A stretch of 64,000 nt of DNA from Bacillota bacterium (GTDB lineage Bacteria > Bacillota > Clostridia > Clostridiales > Clostridiaceae), in contig JAEXLD010000041.1 of the NCBI GenBank assembly GCA_023445445.1, forward strand, positions 62,001 through 126,000. The letters run 5' to 3'. Each line of letters starts with the position of its first letter. Within the stretch, counting starts at the first letter, position 1. The position numbers and the translations under genes are program-made. The notes under the pieces were generated by a model, which was given only the letters and a program-made list of their open reading frames with translations, was not told the DNA's origin and searched no databases. Positions 37,101 to 45,996 of the stretch are shown here, in pieces.

Positions 37101-37353
37101 CATCTTCAATTCCATCAATCTTTCTTATTTCTTCTATATCTTCATCGGTGAAACCTAGTGTGGAATATAAAGTGAAATCCATAAAATTATTATTATCATA
37201 GTATTTATCTGCAGTAGCCTTCATATCTATTGGAGCTACTTTTATACCTGAAAAAAATGCTACCCCTAAAGCAATAATTGCAAAAATAGAAAAAAATCTT
37301 CCTTTTGATTTTTTTATATCTCTTAAAATATCTTTAAAAAATGCATTTTTCAT
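34129..37353 (-). CDS. FtsX-type ABC permease with long extracytoplasmic coiled coil
   Basis: 1074 aa. One N-terminal membrane helix (near 20-40), a MacB-like outside domain, then about 270 residues of Glu/Lys/Asn-rich heptads (roughly 255-525, LNEEKKNGEEKLNDAKKQ and on), then two FtsX modules of three and four helices (near 545-670 and 955-1070). I choose the ATG at 37353, which follows the ATPase stop as TAATATG and gives the family-like MKNAFFKDILRDIKKSKGRF; the TTG at 37365 is too close to AAAGGA. Such permeases usually transmit mechanical work rather than carry a small substrate. Cargo unknown. Confidence 0.88.
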   Translation of the reverse strand: MKNAFFKDILRDIKKSKGRFFSIFAIIALGVAFFSGIKVAPIDMKATADKYYDNNNFMDFTLYSTLGFTDEDIEEIRKIDGIEDVFATYSLDTLTKIGSSELVIKVMGIPLNSYQYVNQYTLVEGRLPERSNECVIEEGKINSLNLSIGSKIKLESGKNEALSESLENTEYEVVGKVQSPYYLSSEKGSASIGSGKISSYIVIPIDNFKIPAYTETYVTVSGARELDSYSDKYFDFIDTVKISLESLGNKRAGIRYDEILAEANKQLDENKNKLNEEKKNGEEKLNDAKKQLEESEKALKTGEEELFKKETDYKLNIIKAENEISLGQYKIDNGKAQLEAGKQTLNEEKASAESIIATAKETLKTLESNKKDLDNRILDKENSLKDNNLSEEEKNKIKNELSSLYKTRDELNKGISYINNEITSAEQKIQQAEAQIKDKEIELNNAQALLNENKAKLENSKIEAENQFAKAKLDLENGKIELENGKKEYEDSKDKFNKEIASAEAKIAKAENDIKAIEEPSWYVLDRNSHYSYVDYKNNADSIDKLAKVFPVFFFLVAALVCLTTMTRMVDEQRVNIGTLKGLGYSKNTIALKYIIYSFTASFLGSIVGLAIGYTIFPIVVFDAYGIMYTLPKIKLVFNVPLAISITLVAIAVTTISSLMACYKELVETPAILMRPKAPKEGKRILIEGIGFIWNRLSFIGKVTVRNIFRYKKRFFMTVFGIAGCTALLVTGFGIKDSIKTIVDKQFGEVFKYNLTINFDKDISKLEKNEFNDEINNLQEIDNSIMISSESGKIRTGNTEKDIYIIVPEDISKIDDFINFVNRTTKEKLRLKDSGIILTEKAAKQAKVKVGDEIKIKLDNKEYSMIVSGITENYTFNYAYISPKYYKEIVDKEAMFNTIIANANTLDNKDDFSMSIMDKEAVTGVSFNDNIRQNFDNMIKSLNYVIILIIVSAGALAFTVLYNLTNVNISERIREIATIKVLGFYDKEVSAYIYRENVILTILGTLLGAGLGVILHRFIMLTVEIDNMMFGRNINLLSFIFSALLTITFAVLVNIVMFYKLKKVKMVESLKSVD

Positions 37354-37354
37354 A

Positions 37355-38059
37355 TTACCATTCAATCCTTTCTACTGGAGTTGGATTGTCATTTAAAGTA
37401 ATGCTTTCAATCATACCATTTTTAACTTTAATTACTTTATCCCCCATAGGCGTAAGGGCAAGATTATGTGTAATAATAATAACTGTCATATTATGTTCTC
37501 TACAGGTATCTTGTAATAATTTTAGTATTGACTTTCCAGTGTTGTAATCTAATGCTCCTGTAGGTTCATCACAAAGTAATAGTTTTGGATTTTTTGCTAG
37601 AGCTCTAGCAATAGCAACTCTTTGCTGCTCTCCACCAGATAATTGAGATGGAAAGTTATTTTTTCTATCCTCTAATCCAACAGCTTCTAAAACTTCTGAA
37701 GGATTAAGTGGATTTTTACAAATTTGTGTAGCTAATTCTACATTTTCTAAAGCAGTTAAATTTTGAACTAAATTATAAAATTGAAAAACAAAGCCAATAT
37801 CAAATCGTCTATAAGAAATTAATTCTTTATCTGTATAACTACTTACTATGTTATTATCTACAATAATTTTTCCACTAGTTAAGGTATCCATTCCTCCTAA
37901 TATATTTAATATTGTACTTTTACCTGCACCACTAGCACCTGCTATAATTACAAATTCACCTTTTTCTATTTGAAAGGATACTCCTCTTAAAGCATCAATA
38001 TCAATTTCTCCCATTTTATAAGTCTTCTTAACATCTTTAAATTCTATAAAACTATTCAA
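37355..38059 (-). CDS. ABC transporter ATPase, MacB/LolD type
   Basis: 234 aa. P-loop GASGAGKST, Q-loop FVFQFYNL, signature LSGGEQQR, Walker B LLLCDEPTGALD and the switch His in IITHN. This is the ATPase subgroup that serves FtsX-type permeases. The start is TTG at 38059 after GAGGT. It is directly followed by the permease gene, with one base between stop and ATG. Confidence 0.95.
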   Translation of the reverse strand: MNSFIEFKDVKKTYKMGEIDIDALRGVSFQIEKGEFVIIAGASGAGKSTILNILGGMDTLTSGKIIVDNNIVSSYTDKELISYRRFDIGFVFQFYNLVQNLTALENVELATQICKNPLNPSEVLEAVGLEDRKNNFPSQLSGGEQQRVAIARALAKNPKLLLCDEPTGALDYNTGKSILKLLQDTCREHNMTVIIITHNLALTPMGDKVIKVKNGMIESITLNDNPTPVERIEW

Positions 38060-38083
38060 ATTTATACCTCACTCCTATTAAAA

Positions 38084-39013
38084 TTAGCAAATTATATCTT
38101 TATGTGGAATTAGAAAATTTATTGCTTTTCCTTCTAAATTAATTTCTATATTTTTTTCAACTACAATTTCTCCATCGATACATACAGTGAAATCTTTTTT
38201 TGATTTTATATGAATAGATCTACATTTTTTATAAATAAAATATTTCTTCATTTCTTCGTTTTGTAGATGCTCTCCTCTTTTAAATATGTTAATTAATTTA
38301 AGTAATTTAAATCTAGAGACCTTCTTAAATATACAAATATCTATTAGTCCATCATTAATCTTAGCTAAAGGTGCCCCCTTATAGCCCCCTCCATATGTCA
38401 TTCCATTTGCCACAACACATAGTAGAAAATTCCCTTCTATTTTCTCTTCATTATCTATTAATATTTCCAAATTAGAATACATTTTATGTAATAGGGAATA
38501 AAATACAGAAAGAGTATAGGCACCTTGTCCACTTATTAAAGGAAATCTTTTAAATTTATTCATATTCTCTGCTACTTTAGCATCAAAACCTATATTACAT
38601 ACGTTAACAGAATACGTGTCATTGACTTTAAGCAAATCAATTTTCTCTTCATCAAATTTAATTTGTTTTTTAATATCAAAGATACTAGTATCAGAACAGA
38701 TATTATTTACAAAATCATTACCAGTGCCATAAGGTATAACAGACGCACTTGCATTTTTATATCCAATTAATCCATTAATTACTTCATTAAGAGTTCCATC
38801 TCCACCACAAGCATAAAATCTTAGATTACCTGTTTCTTTTTTACATATATCTTCTGTAAATTTACTTGCATCATTTTTCCCATTAGTAATATAAATTGTG
38901 TATTCATCACTCCTTCCATTAAAAGCTCTTCTCACTTCATTACTTATTTTTTCAGAAACATCTATTTTCCCTGCTTCAGGATTTATTATAAAATAATGTT
39001 TAGTCTCACTCAT
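38084..39013 (-). CDS. Diacylglycerol kinase-family lipid kinase (DgkB/YegS type)
   Basis: 309 aa. The nucleotide-binding GGDGTLNEVINGL is near residue 69 and the following PYGTGNDFVNN matches the DAGK catalytic domain; a C-terminal CIDGE (near 285) is also typical. It phosphorylates diacylglycerol or a related lipid at the membrane. It lies 24 bases before the ABC ATPase gene in the same direction, so the three likely form one unit, linking lipid turnover and the FtsX-type transporter. Confidence 0.88.
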   Translation of the reverse strand: MSETKHYFIINPEAGKIDVSEKISNEVRRAFNGRSDEYTIYITNGKNDASKFTEDICKKETGNLRFYACGGDGTLNEVINGLIGYKNASASVIPYGTGNDFVNNICSDTSIFDIKKQIKFDEEKIDLLKVNDTYSVNVCNIGFDAKVAENMNKFKRFPLISGQGAYTLSVFYSLLHKMYSNLEILIDNEEKIEGNFLLCVVANGMTYGGGYKGAPLAKINDGLIDICIFKKVSRFKLLKLINIFKRGEHLQNEEMKKYFIYKKCRSIHIKSKKDFTVCIDGEIVVEKNIEINLEGKAINFLIPHKDIIC

Positions 39014-39150
39014 AAGTTTTATCCTTCTCTTTCCTTTAAATACTGTTTAAAATAACTTAGTATAATATTTACCATTACTTTAATTTTAGTCTAAATAGCA
39101 AATAATAGCTATACCTAATATAGTTATAGATATAGCTAACTGTAAGTACT

Positions 39151-40392
39151 TTATAAGTATTTATTTAACTTTGCATTTGATAACATTAACTTAATTCTAT
39201 TTTCTTGATTAATTTTTGATTGAGATGGATCATAATCTATAACCACTATATTAGCTTCAGGATTTCTATCAACAATTTTTCTTATAGCACCTCTACCTAC
39301 AACATGGTTAGGTAAACATCCAAAGGGTTGTGCACAAATAATATTATTTGCCCCTGAATGTATTAATTCAATCATATTTGCTACTAATAACCAACCTTCT
39401 CCCATTTTTACTCCGTAACCTATATAACCATCAGCCATTTTTCTAACTTCGTCAAAATCTATTGCCCCTTCAAATCTAGAGTTGTTTATTATAGATTTCT
39501 TTACTTTTCTTTGAAGTTTTAAAATTATCTTATAGCCTAAGGCTGCAATTTTAGATTTGAAATATCCCTTTTTATATAATTTATAGTCAATAATAGCGTT
39601 TAAAATACAGTAATTGACAAAGTCCATAAGTCCTGATTGAACTACTTCAGCCTCTTCTTTAACTATGAATTCTTCAAGATGGTTATTACCCATTCTTGAA
39701 TATTTCATATATATTTCTCCAACTATACCAACTTTAATTTTACTTTCACTTCTTACTTGTATTTTATTAAAGTTTATAGTAATTTCCTTTGATATTTTTG
39801 ATAGTTTTAAATAGCTTAAATTTGAAAACTTATTTTTTAAATTCTCGATTGTATTATTTAAAAGAATATCACATTCACCTTTATTTATTTCATAGGGTCT
39901 TACCTTATTATATAGATACATAATCAAATCACCATATATAACAGCATAAAACAACTTAATTATAAGATGTGGACCTAATTTTAATCCTGGGTGTTTTTCA
40001 ATTCCAGATACACTTAAACCTATAGCAGGAACCTCTGAAAAGCCACTATTTTCTAACGCTTTTCTTATTAAGTATATATAATTAGATGCTCTACATCCTC
40101 CCCCTGTTTGCGTCATAAGAAGAGCTGTTTTATTAACATCATATTTACCACTTTTTAATGCAGAAATAAATTGTCCAATTACTATCATAGCTGGATAACA
40201 TATATCATTATTAGAGTACTTTAATCCTTCCTCTATTACTGATGAAACATCATCCTCTAGAAATTCTATATCAAATCCATAATCCTTAAATATCTTATCC
40301 ATTAGTTTAAAATGAATAGGTAGCATATTAGGCGCTAAAATTTTATAATTCTTTTTCATTTCCTTTGTAAAAACTTTATAATTATTACTCAT
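39151..40392 (-). CDS. 2-hydroxyacyl-CoA dehydratase (HgdB/DUF2229)-like protein
   Basis: 413 aa. It resembles the HgdB-type half of the large activase-linked proteins: cysteines in NDICYPAMIVIGQF, TGGGCRASNYIYL and ICAQPFGCLPNHVVGRG could bind an Fe-S cluster near an active site. The ATG overlaps the upstream activase gene by eight bases. In many clostridia these parts occur in one chain of about 1400 residues; here they are split. The substrate is unknown, and no CoA-transferase or dehydratase partner genes are nearby. Confidence 0.75.
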   Translation of the reverse strand: MSNNYKVFTKEMKKNYKILAPNMLPIHFKLMDKIFKDYGFDIEFLEDDVSSVIEEGLKYSNNDICYPAMIVIGQFISALKSGKYDVNKTALLMTQTGGGCRASNYIYLIRKALENSGFSEVPAIGLSVSGIEKHPGLKLGPHLIIKLFYAVIYGDLIMYLYNKVRPYEINKGECDILLNNTIENLKNKFSNLSYLKLSKISKEITINFNKIQVRSESKIKVGIVGEIYMKYSRMGNNHLEEFIVKEEAEVVQSGLMDFVNYCILNAIIDYKLYKKGYFKSKIAALGYKIILKLQRKVKKSIINNSRFEGAIDFDEVRKMADGYIGYGVKMGEGWLLVANMIELIHSGANNIICAQPFGCLPNHVVGRGAIRKIVDRNPEANIVVIDYDPSQSKINQENRIKLMLSNAKLNKYL

Positions 40393-43315
40393 ATACTTCC
40401 CACCTATTTTTTATAGCTTCAACCATACTTCTTATTCTAATTTTTGCTGCTCCTAAGTTATTAGTTTCATCTATTTTTAATTGTGTATATATTTTGCCAT
40501 TGTTTTCTAGAATATTTTTAATTTCATCAGATGTAATGGCATCTGTACCACATCCAAAGGATACTAATTGAACTAATTGCATATCCTCATTATTAACCAC
40601 AAATTTAGCTGCATTGAATAACCTTGCTTGGTATGTCCACTGATTAAGCACATTTACAGCTACATTATCATAATTAAAAGGAATAGAATCCTCTGTTAAT
40701 ATTACTAAATTTAATGAGTTCATCATTTTATCAATACCATGATTTATTTCTTTATCAACATGATAAGGCCTTCCTGATAATACAACAATTAATAAGTCAT
40801 TATCCCTACCATATTTAATTGCCTCTTTACCTTTTATTAAAATATCTTTTTTAAACTCTTTATATTCATATAGTCCAACCTCATATGCTTTTCTTATATC
40901 TTCTTTAGAAATCCATTTATAATAATCCTTTAAGCTATTATATAAATTTTCTATGGTACTCTTTTTAGAATTTAAATCTAAATAAGGGTATATAAAATTA
41001 CACTTATCTATATTGGATACATTATTTTTTATGACTTCTGGATAATATGCCACAACTGGGCAATTATAGTGGTTATCTGAAATACCTTCATCATAATTAA
41101 AAGTCATACAAGGATAAAAAATATTTTCAATATTTTTCTCTATTAAACTTTCTATATGTCCATGAACTATCTTAGCAGGATAACAAGCAGTATCTGATGG
41201 TATTGTATGTTGTCCTTTTAAATATAACTTTTTAGAAGAGGCTTCTGATAAAACAACCTTTATTCCTAAATAGTTAAAGAATTTCACAAAAAAAGGTAAG
41301 TTTTCAAACATATTTAAAACCATTGGAATAGCAATTTCCCCTTTATCTCCGAAGTTATTAGCGTACTCTAAAAGTTTTAAAATTTTATATTCATAAAGGT
41401 TAGGAATATTATTTTCATAATACTTACCAGTAGGTTTTGAACATCTATTTCCTGAGATATATTTTCTTCCACCATTGAATGTATTTATAGTTAAATTACA
41501 CTTATTAGTACAAAGTCCACATTTAACTCCCTTTGAACTATGAGTAAAGTTAGCAAGTTCTTCCATAGCAATTATTTTTGACTTATCTGGTTTCTCCTTT
41601 TTTGAATATATTGCAGCTCCATAGGCACCCATTAATCCAGAAATATTTGACCTAATAACATTTTGATTTAATTCTAATTCTAAACTTCTTAAAATAGCAT
41701 CATTACATAGGGTTCCACCTTGAACTATTACATTTTTACCTATATTTTTTGTTCGAATAACTTTATATAAGGCATTTTTTACTACGCTAATAGATAAGCC
41801 TGCTGAAACATCTTCAATAGTTGCTCCATCTCTTTGCGCTTGCTTAACAGAAGAATTCATAAAAACTGTACATCTTGATCCTAAATCTGCAGGATGCTTT
41901 GCAAGTAATCCTAATTTAGAAAAACTCTCAACATCATATCCCATTGCCTTAGCAAAAGTTTCAATAAAAGAGCCACACCCTGAAGAACAAGCCTCATTTA
42001 GTATTATACTTTTTATTGCATTATTTTCTATTTCAAAGCATTTAATATCTTGACCACCAATATCTAAGATAAAATCTACATCAGGATTAAATTTACTTGC
42101 TGCAATATAGTGGGCTAATGTTTCTACTATACCATAATCAATGCCAAAGGCTTTCTTTATTAGTTCTTCACCATAGCCAGTAACTGCACTTCCTGCTATG
42201 TTAATTTTTTCGTTATAATTATCATAAATATATTCTAATTGTCTTTTAATTACCTTAACTGGATTCCCTTCATTATGAGCATAAAATTGATAAATTATAT
42301 TACTATTATCATCAATTAAAACAAGCTTTGTAGTAGTACTTCCTGCATCTATTCCTAAATAAGCATCTCCTTTATATACATCTATATCTTTAATTAAAAC
42401 CTTAGCTCTATTATGTCTATCTAAAAATTTTTTATATTCATCATTACTAGAAAATAAAGGCTTAATACTTTTATTTAAATTTGTGTTACTTTTAGAATTA
42501 TTAAGTTTCTTTATTAACTCTTCATAAGTATAGTTTTTCTCTTCATTCCCAGAAAATAATGCTGCTCCCTTTGCTACAAAAACTTCAGCATCATCTGGTA
42601 CTATTGCTTCGTCTTCACTTAAATTTAATTTTTTTATAAACATACTTCTAAGGCCTTTATAAAAATATAAAGGTCCTCCTAAAAATAAAATATTCCCTTT
42701 TATTTCTCTTCCTTGTGCTAGTCCACCAATAGTTTGATTAACTACAGCATCATAAATGCTAACTGCTATATCTGACTTACTTGCTCCTTGATTTAGTAAT
42801 GGCTGAATATCAGATTTAGCAAACACCCCACATCTAGATGCTATTGGATATATATTTTTGTAATCAAAACTTATCTTGTCTAAATATTCTACACTTATAC
42901 CCATTAGACTTGCCATTTGATCAATAAAGGCTCCTGTTCCACCTGCACAACTAGAATTCATTCTTTCCTCTAACCCATTTGTTAAATATATTATTTTAGC
43001 ATCCTCTCCACCTAGCTCAATAACAACATCAATATTACTAAATAGCTTTTTTACTCCTATTGTAGTTGCAAAAACCTCTTGAACAAATGATATATCTGAA
43101 TCCATAGCTAAACCATATCCTGAAGATCCAGTAATTGAAACTTTAATATTATTATTAATTACAATGCTCTTTATTTTATCTAGCTCATTTAATACAGTTT
43201 CTCTTACTTTTGTAAGATGTCTGGTATAACTTTTATAAATTAATTTATTATTTTCATCTAATAAAACTAACTTTACTGTAGTTGAACCTGCATCAATACC
43301 TAGTCTATATACCAC
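40385..43315 (-). CDS. Double BcrAD/BadFG activase with DUF2229 domain
   Basis: 976 aa. Two ASKHA-fold activase modules in tandem (GIDAGSTTVKLVLLDE near residue 5, GIDAGSTTTKLVLIDD near 315), each with a cluster-type Cys motif (SSCAGGTGAFIDQMASLMG and EACSSGCGSFIETFAKAMG). A DUF2229 region follows from about residue 640, with CGLCTNKCNLT and cysteines in PSDTACYPAKIVHGH and YPCMTFNYDE. Such activases hydrolyse ATP to push electrons into a partner cluster. I start it at the GTG at 43315, eight bases after GGAGG; the ATG at 43330 overlaps that site. Confidence 0.82.
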   Translation of the reverse strand: MVYRLGIDAGSTTVKLVLLDENNKLIYKSYTRHLTKVRETVLNELDKIKSIVINNNIKVSITGSSGYGLAMDSDISFVQEVFATTIGVKKLFSNIDVVIELGGEDAKIIYLTNGLEERMNSSCAGGTGAFIDQMASLMGISVEYLDKISFDYKNIYPIASRCGVFAKSDIQPLLNQGASKSDIAVSIYDAVVNQTIGGLAQGREIKGNILFLGGPLYFYKGLRSMFIKKLNLSEDEAIVPDDAEVFVAKGAALFSGNEEKNYTYEELIKKLNNSKSNTNLNKSIKPLFSSNDEYKKFLDRHNRAKVLIKDIDVYKGDAYLGIDAGSTTTKLVLIDDNSNIIYQFYAHNEGNPVKVIKRQLEYIYDNYNEKINIAGSAVTGYGEELIKKAFGIDYGIVETLAHYIAASKFNPDVDFILDIGGQDIKCFEIENNAIKSIILNEACSSGCGSFIETFAKAMGYDVESFSKLGLLAKHPADLGSRCTVFMNSSVKQAQRDGATIEDVSAGLSISVVKNALYKVIRTKNIGKNVIVQGGTLCNDAILRSLELELNQNVIRSNISGLMGAYGAAIYSKKEKPDKSKIIAMEELANFTHSSKGVKCGLCTNKCNLTINTFNGGRKYISGNRCSKPTGKYYENNIPNLYEYKILKLLEYANNFGDKGEIAIPMVLNMFENLPFFVKFFNYLGIKVVLSEASSKKLYLKGQHTIPSDTACYPAKIVHGHIESLIEKNIENIFYPCMTFNYDEGISDNHYNCPVVAYYPEVIKNNVSNIDKCNFIYPYLDLNSKKSTIENLYNSLKDYYKWISKEDIRKAYEVGLYEYKEFKKDILIKGKEAIKYGRDNDLLIVVLSGRPYHVDKEINHGIDKMMNSLNLVILTEDSIPFNYDNVAVNVLNQWTYQARLFNAAKFVVNNEDMQLVQLVSFGCGTDAITSDEIKNILENNGKIYTQLKIDETNNLGAAKIRIRSMVEAIKNRWEVYE

Positions 43316-43342
43316 TTTATATACCTCCATCTAAATTAAAAT

Positions 43343-43374
43343 TATATAAAGGAGCTGCTTTTTACAGCACCCTT
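43343..43374 (-). terminator. Terminator after galR
   Basis: On the minus strand AAGGGTGCTG and CAGCTCCTT form a stem with one mismatch, followed by TATATAATTTT. Confidence 0.65.
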
Positions 43375-43377
43375 ATT

Positions 43378-44394
43378 TTATATTTTTCTACAACTATCCC
43401 TTATAATTAATTTAACTGGCAATACTATTTTTTTACTTAGATTTCTTTCTTCTTTTATTCTTTCCATTATAGTATCTAAAGCCACTTCCCCCATATATTC
43501 TGTAAATATTTTTATTGTTGTTAAGGAAGGTGATAAGTACTGAGCTGTAGCAATATCATCAAAGCCAACTATACTTATATCCCTTGGTATTTCATAACAT
43601 TCTTCATGTATAGCTTTATAAGCACCTATAGCCATAGGATCACTAGCTATAAAAAAAGCAGATGGTATTTTTTCTAATCTTAAGGCTTCCTTCATTAAAG
43701 TGTAACCATCCTCTGGTGTAAAATTGCCTTTAAAAATCCACTCTTCTCTATAATTATTTATTTCTATCATAAAATTTTTATAAGTAGATTCTCTATAATT
43801 TGTTAATTCAATTCCATTATCACTATTGTGTGGAATAACTTTAGCACCGATGTAACCAATATCTCTATGCCCTAGGTTATAGAGATAATCAAGAGCTTTT
43901 TTAGTACCATACTTTAAATCTACAACTATAGAGTCAAATTCCCACTCCTCTGGGGAAGAATCTATAAATATAATATTAGGAGATAATTTTTTTAAACTAT
44001 TAATTTCATTATTGTCAAATATACCAATAGCTATTATTCCATCTAGGTCTTTATAATTATATGTATCATCTTTTATCAAATTACTAAGATATAATGATTT
44101 AAAACCTATATTATCTTGTAAGCATTTTTTTTCTATTGCCATTCTTATAGATAAGAAATATGGATCACTTAATTCCTTCATCTCATTAAAGGAACAAACT
44201 ATTCCAATAGTATAATTCTTAAGTTTATTTTTTCTCTCCTTTATAGTTACATAATTCATTTCTTCAGCTATGGCTAAAACTTTCTTCCTTGTATCTTCTG
44301 AAACATTAAGAGTTTTATCAAAATTTAAGATACGGGATACTGTTGCAATAGAAACACCTGCTTCATTAGCAATATCTTTAATTGTTGCCACCAT
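43378..44394 (-). CDS. galR: LacI/GalR-family regulator of the gal operon
   Basis: 338 aa. The N-terminal HTH (TIKDIANEAGVSIATVSRILN) and hinge are followed by a periplasmic-binding-protein-like sugar domain (about 60-338). I start at the ATG at 44394, after GGAGGTGATT (MVATIKD); the upstream start at 44406 lies in the ribosome site. It is the last gene after galK-galE-galT, but an internal terminator separates it from galT, so its level is probably kept lower. Galactose or a galactose phosphate is the likely effector, by context. Confidence 0.88.
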   Translation of the reverse strand: MVATIKDIANEAGVSIATVSRILNFDKTLNVSEDTRKKVLAIAEEMNYVTIKERKNKLKNYTIGIVCSFNEMKELSDPYFLSIRMAIEKKCLQDNIGFKSLYLSNLIKDDTYNYKDLDGIIAIGIFDNNEINSLKKLSPNIIFIDSSPEEWEFDSIVVDLKYGTKKALDYLYNLGHRDIGYIGAKVIPHNSDNGIELTNYRESTYKNFMIEINNYREEWIFKGNFTPEDGYTLMKEALRLEKIPSAFFIASDPMAIGAYKAIHEECYEIPRDISIVGFDDIATAQYLSPSLTTIKIFTEYMGEVALDTIMERIKEERNLSKKIVLPVKLIIRDSCRKI

Positions 44395-44430
44395 AATCAC
44401 CTCCATTCTAATATTGGAATAAACATTAAT

Positions 44431-44462
44431 ATATAATTAAGATGAGGCATAGAAATGCCTCA
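44431..44462 (-). terminator. Terminator or attenuator between galT and galR
   Basis: TGAGGCAT (44443-44450) and ATGCCTCA (44455-44462) pair over AGAA, with a moderate T-rich tail on the minus strand. Confidence 0.75.
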
Positions 44463-44471
44463 CCTTTAATA

Positions 44472-45989
44472 TTAATCAATTGATAATTTTAAACTTTCAA
44501 TATATCTTTCTATAGCTTGTTTTCCTTCATCATCCCATTTAAATACTCCACAATGTTCAAGGACCTTAGTAAATATATTTCCTATTTCACTTTTTAGAAT
44601 ATCATCAATATTCTCATTTGTTATATATTTATTTTTCATTTTAATTTCTTCATACCAATTATAATGAATTCTCATGCTATCATAATTATAAATATCATCT
44701 TTTCTAGTAGTTAAAGATACTTTAATTATCTCTATTTCTTCCTTTAATCTTGCTGGAAGAACTGCAAGTCCTAAAACTTCTATTAATCCAATATTTTCTT
44801 TCTTAATATTATGCAGCTCAGCATGAGGATGGAATATCCCATCTGGATATTTTTCAGTAGTTTTATTATTTCTGAGAACTAAATCAATTACATACTCATC
44901 ATTTTCTTTTCTTGCTATTGGTGTTACCGTATTATGAGGAACATTATCAGTAAAAGCATATATATTTACTTTAGGATCACTATAGTTTCTCCAATGATTT
45001 AATATTTTGTAAGCTAATTCACCTAATTCCAATCTATTCCTACCCTTTAATCTTAATACACTTAGTGGCCATTTTACAATAGAAAACTTCACATGTTCAT
45101 AGTTTTTTAATATAAATTCTATATAATTTGAAGCTCTATTCATAGCAAATTCATATCTACCACCTTGATAATGATCATGTGTTAGTATTGAACCACCTAC
45201 AATTGGTAAGTCTGCATTAGATCCTAAAAAGTAATGTGGAAATTTTTCTACAAATTCTAGTAATCTATGAAAAGTCTTATTAGTAAGCTTCATTGGAGTA
45301 TGATCTTCTGAAAAAACAATACAATGTTCATTATAATAAGCATAAGGTGAATACTGTAGATACCATTTTTCATTGTTTAAGCTTAATGGAATAACTCTAA
45401 GATTTTGCCTAGCAGGATGGTTTATACGTCCTCTATAGCCTTCATTTTCTTTACACAAAAGACATTTAGGATATTTTGAAGGAGGCATCTTCTTAGCTTC
45501 TGCGATAGCTTTAGGATCTTTTTCTGGTTTTGATAGATTTATAGTTATATCTAGATTTCCATAATCACTTTTACTTTTCCAAAGTAAATTTTGAGAAATT
45601 CTATCTGTTCTAACATAATCACAGGCTTTACTAATATTATAAAAATAATTTGTAGCTTCTTCTTGCGATCTTTCATATTTCTCATTAAATGTTTTAATTA
45701 TTTCTGAAGGTCTTGGCATTAACGCACCCATAATCTTAGTATCTAATAAATCTCTATAAATTGAAGTATTAGATTCTAAAATTCCATTTTCAAAAGCATA
45801 ATTTAATATATTATCTAATATATCTGTTGGCGTTTCTAATTCTTCATCTTCAACTTCTATATCCTCATAATCATCTAAACTTAAAATATTTAATAAGGAA
45901 TTTCTTATATAAATTTCATCATCTTCAGTAAATAAACTGTTTTTCAATCCATATTGAATCAATCTTTTGATTTCACTATAAATTTCCAT
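44472..45989 (-). CDS. galT: Galactose-1-phosphate uridylyltransferase, class II
   Basis: 505 aa, the long Firmicute class II form. It exchanges UMP between UDP-glucose and galactose-1-phosphate. Conserved stretches are RINHPARQNLRVIPL, PYAYYNEHCIVFSEDH and SILTHDHYQGGRYEFAM, whose HDH holds the expected nucleophile. Follows galE by seven bases in the Leloir operon. Confidence 0.95.
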   Translation of the reverse strand: MEIYSEIKRLIQYGLKNSLFTEDDEIYIRNSLLNILSLDDYEDIEVEDEELETPTDILDNILNYAFENGILESNTSIYRDLLDTKIMGALMPRPSEIIKTFNEKYERSQEEATNYFYNISKACDYVRTDRISQNLLWKSKSDYGNLDITINLSKPEKDPKAIAEAKKMPPSKYPKCLLCKENEGYRGRINHPARQNLRVIPLSLNNEKWYLQYSPYAYYNEHCIVFSEDHTPMKLTNKTFHRLLEFVEKFPHYFLGSNADLPIVGGSILTHDHYQGGRYEFAMNRASNYIEFILKNYEHVKFSIVKWPLSVLRLKGRNRLELGELAYKILNHWRNYSDPKVNIYAFTDNVPHNTVTPIARKENDEYVIDLVLRNNKTTEKYPDGIFHPHAELHNIKKENIGLIEVLGLAVLPARLKEEIEIIKVSLTTRKDDIYNYDSMRIHYNWYEEIKMKNKYITNENIDDILKSEIGNIFTKVLEHCGVFKWDDEGKQAIERYIESLKLSID

Positions 45990-45996
45990 ACTTCAC

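Noticed and set aside
39061..39150. Terminator after the HgdB-like gene from the TAGCTATA/TATAGCTA repeat (39106-39138)
   Set aside because: The tail lacks a clear T-run and the loop is long; too weak to list as a feature.
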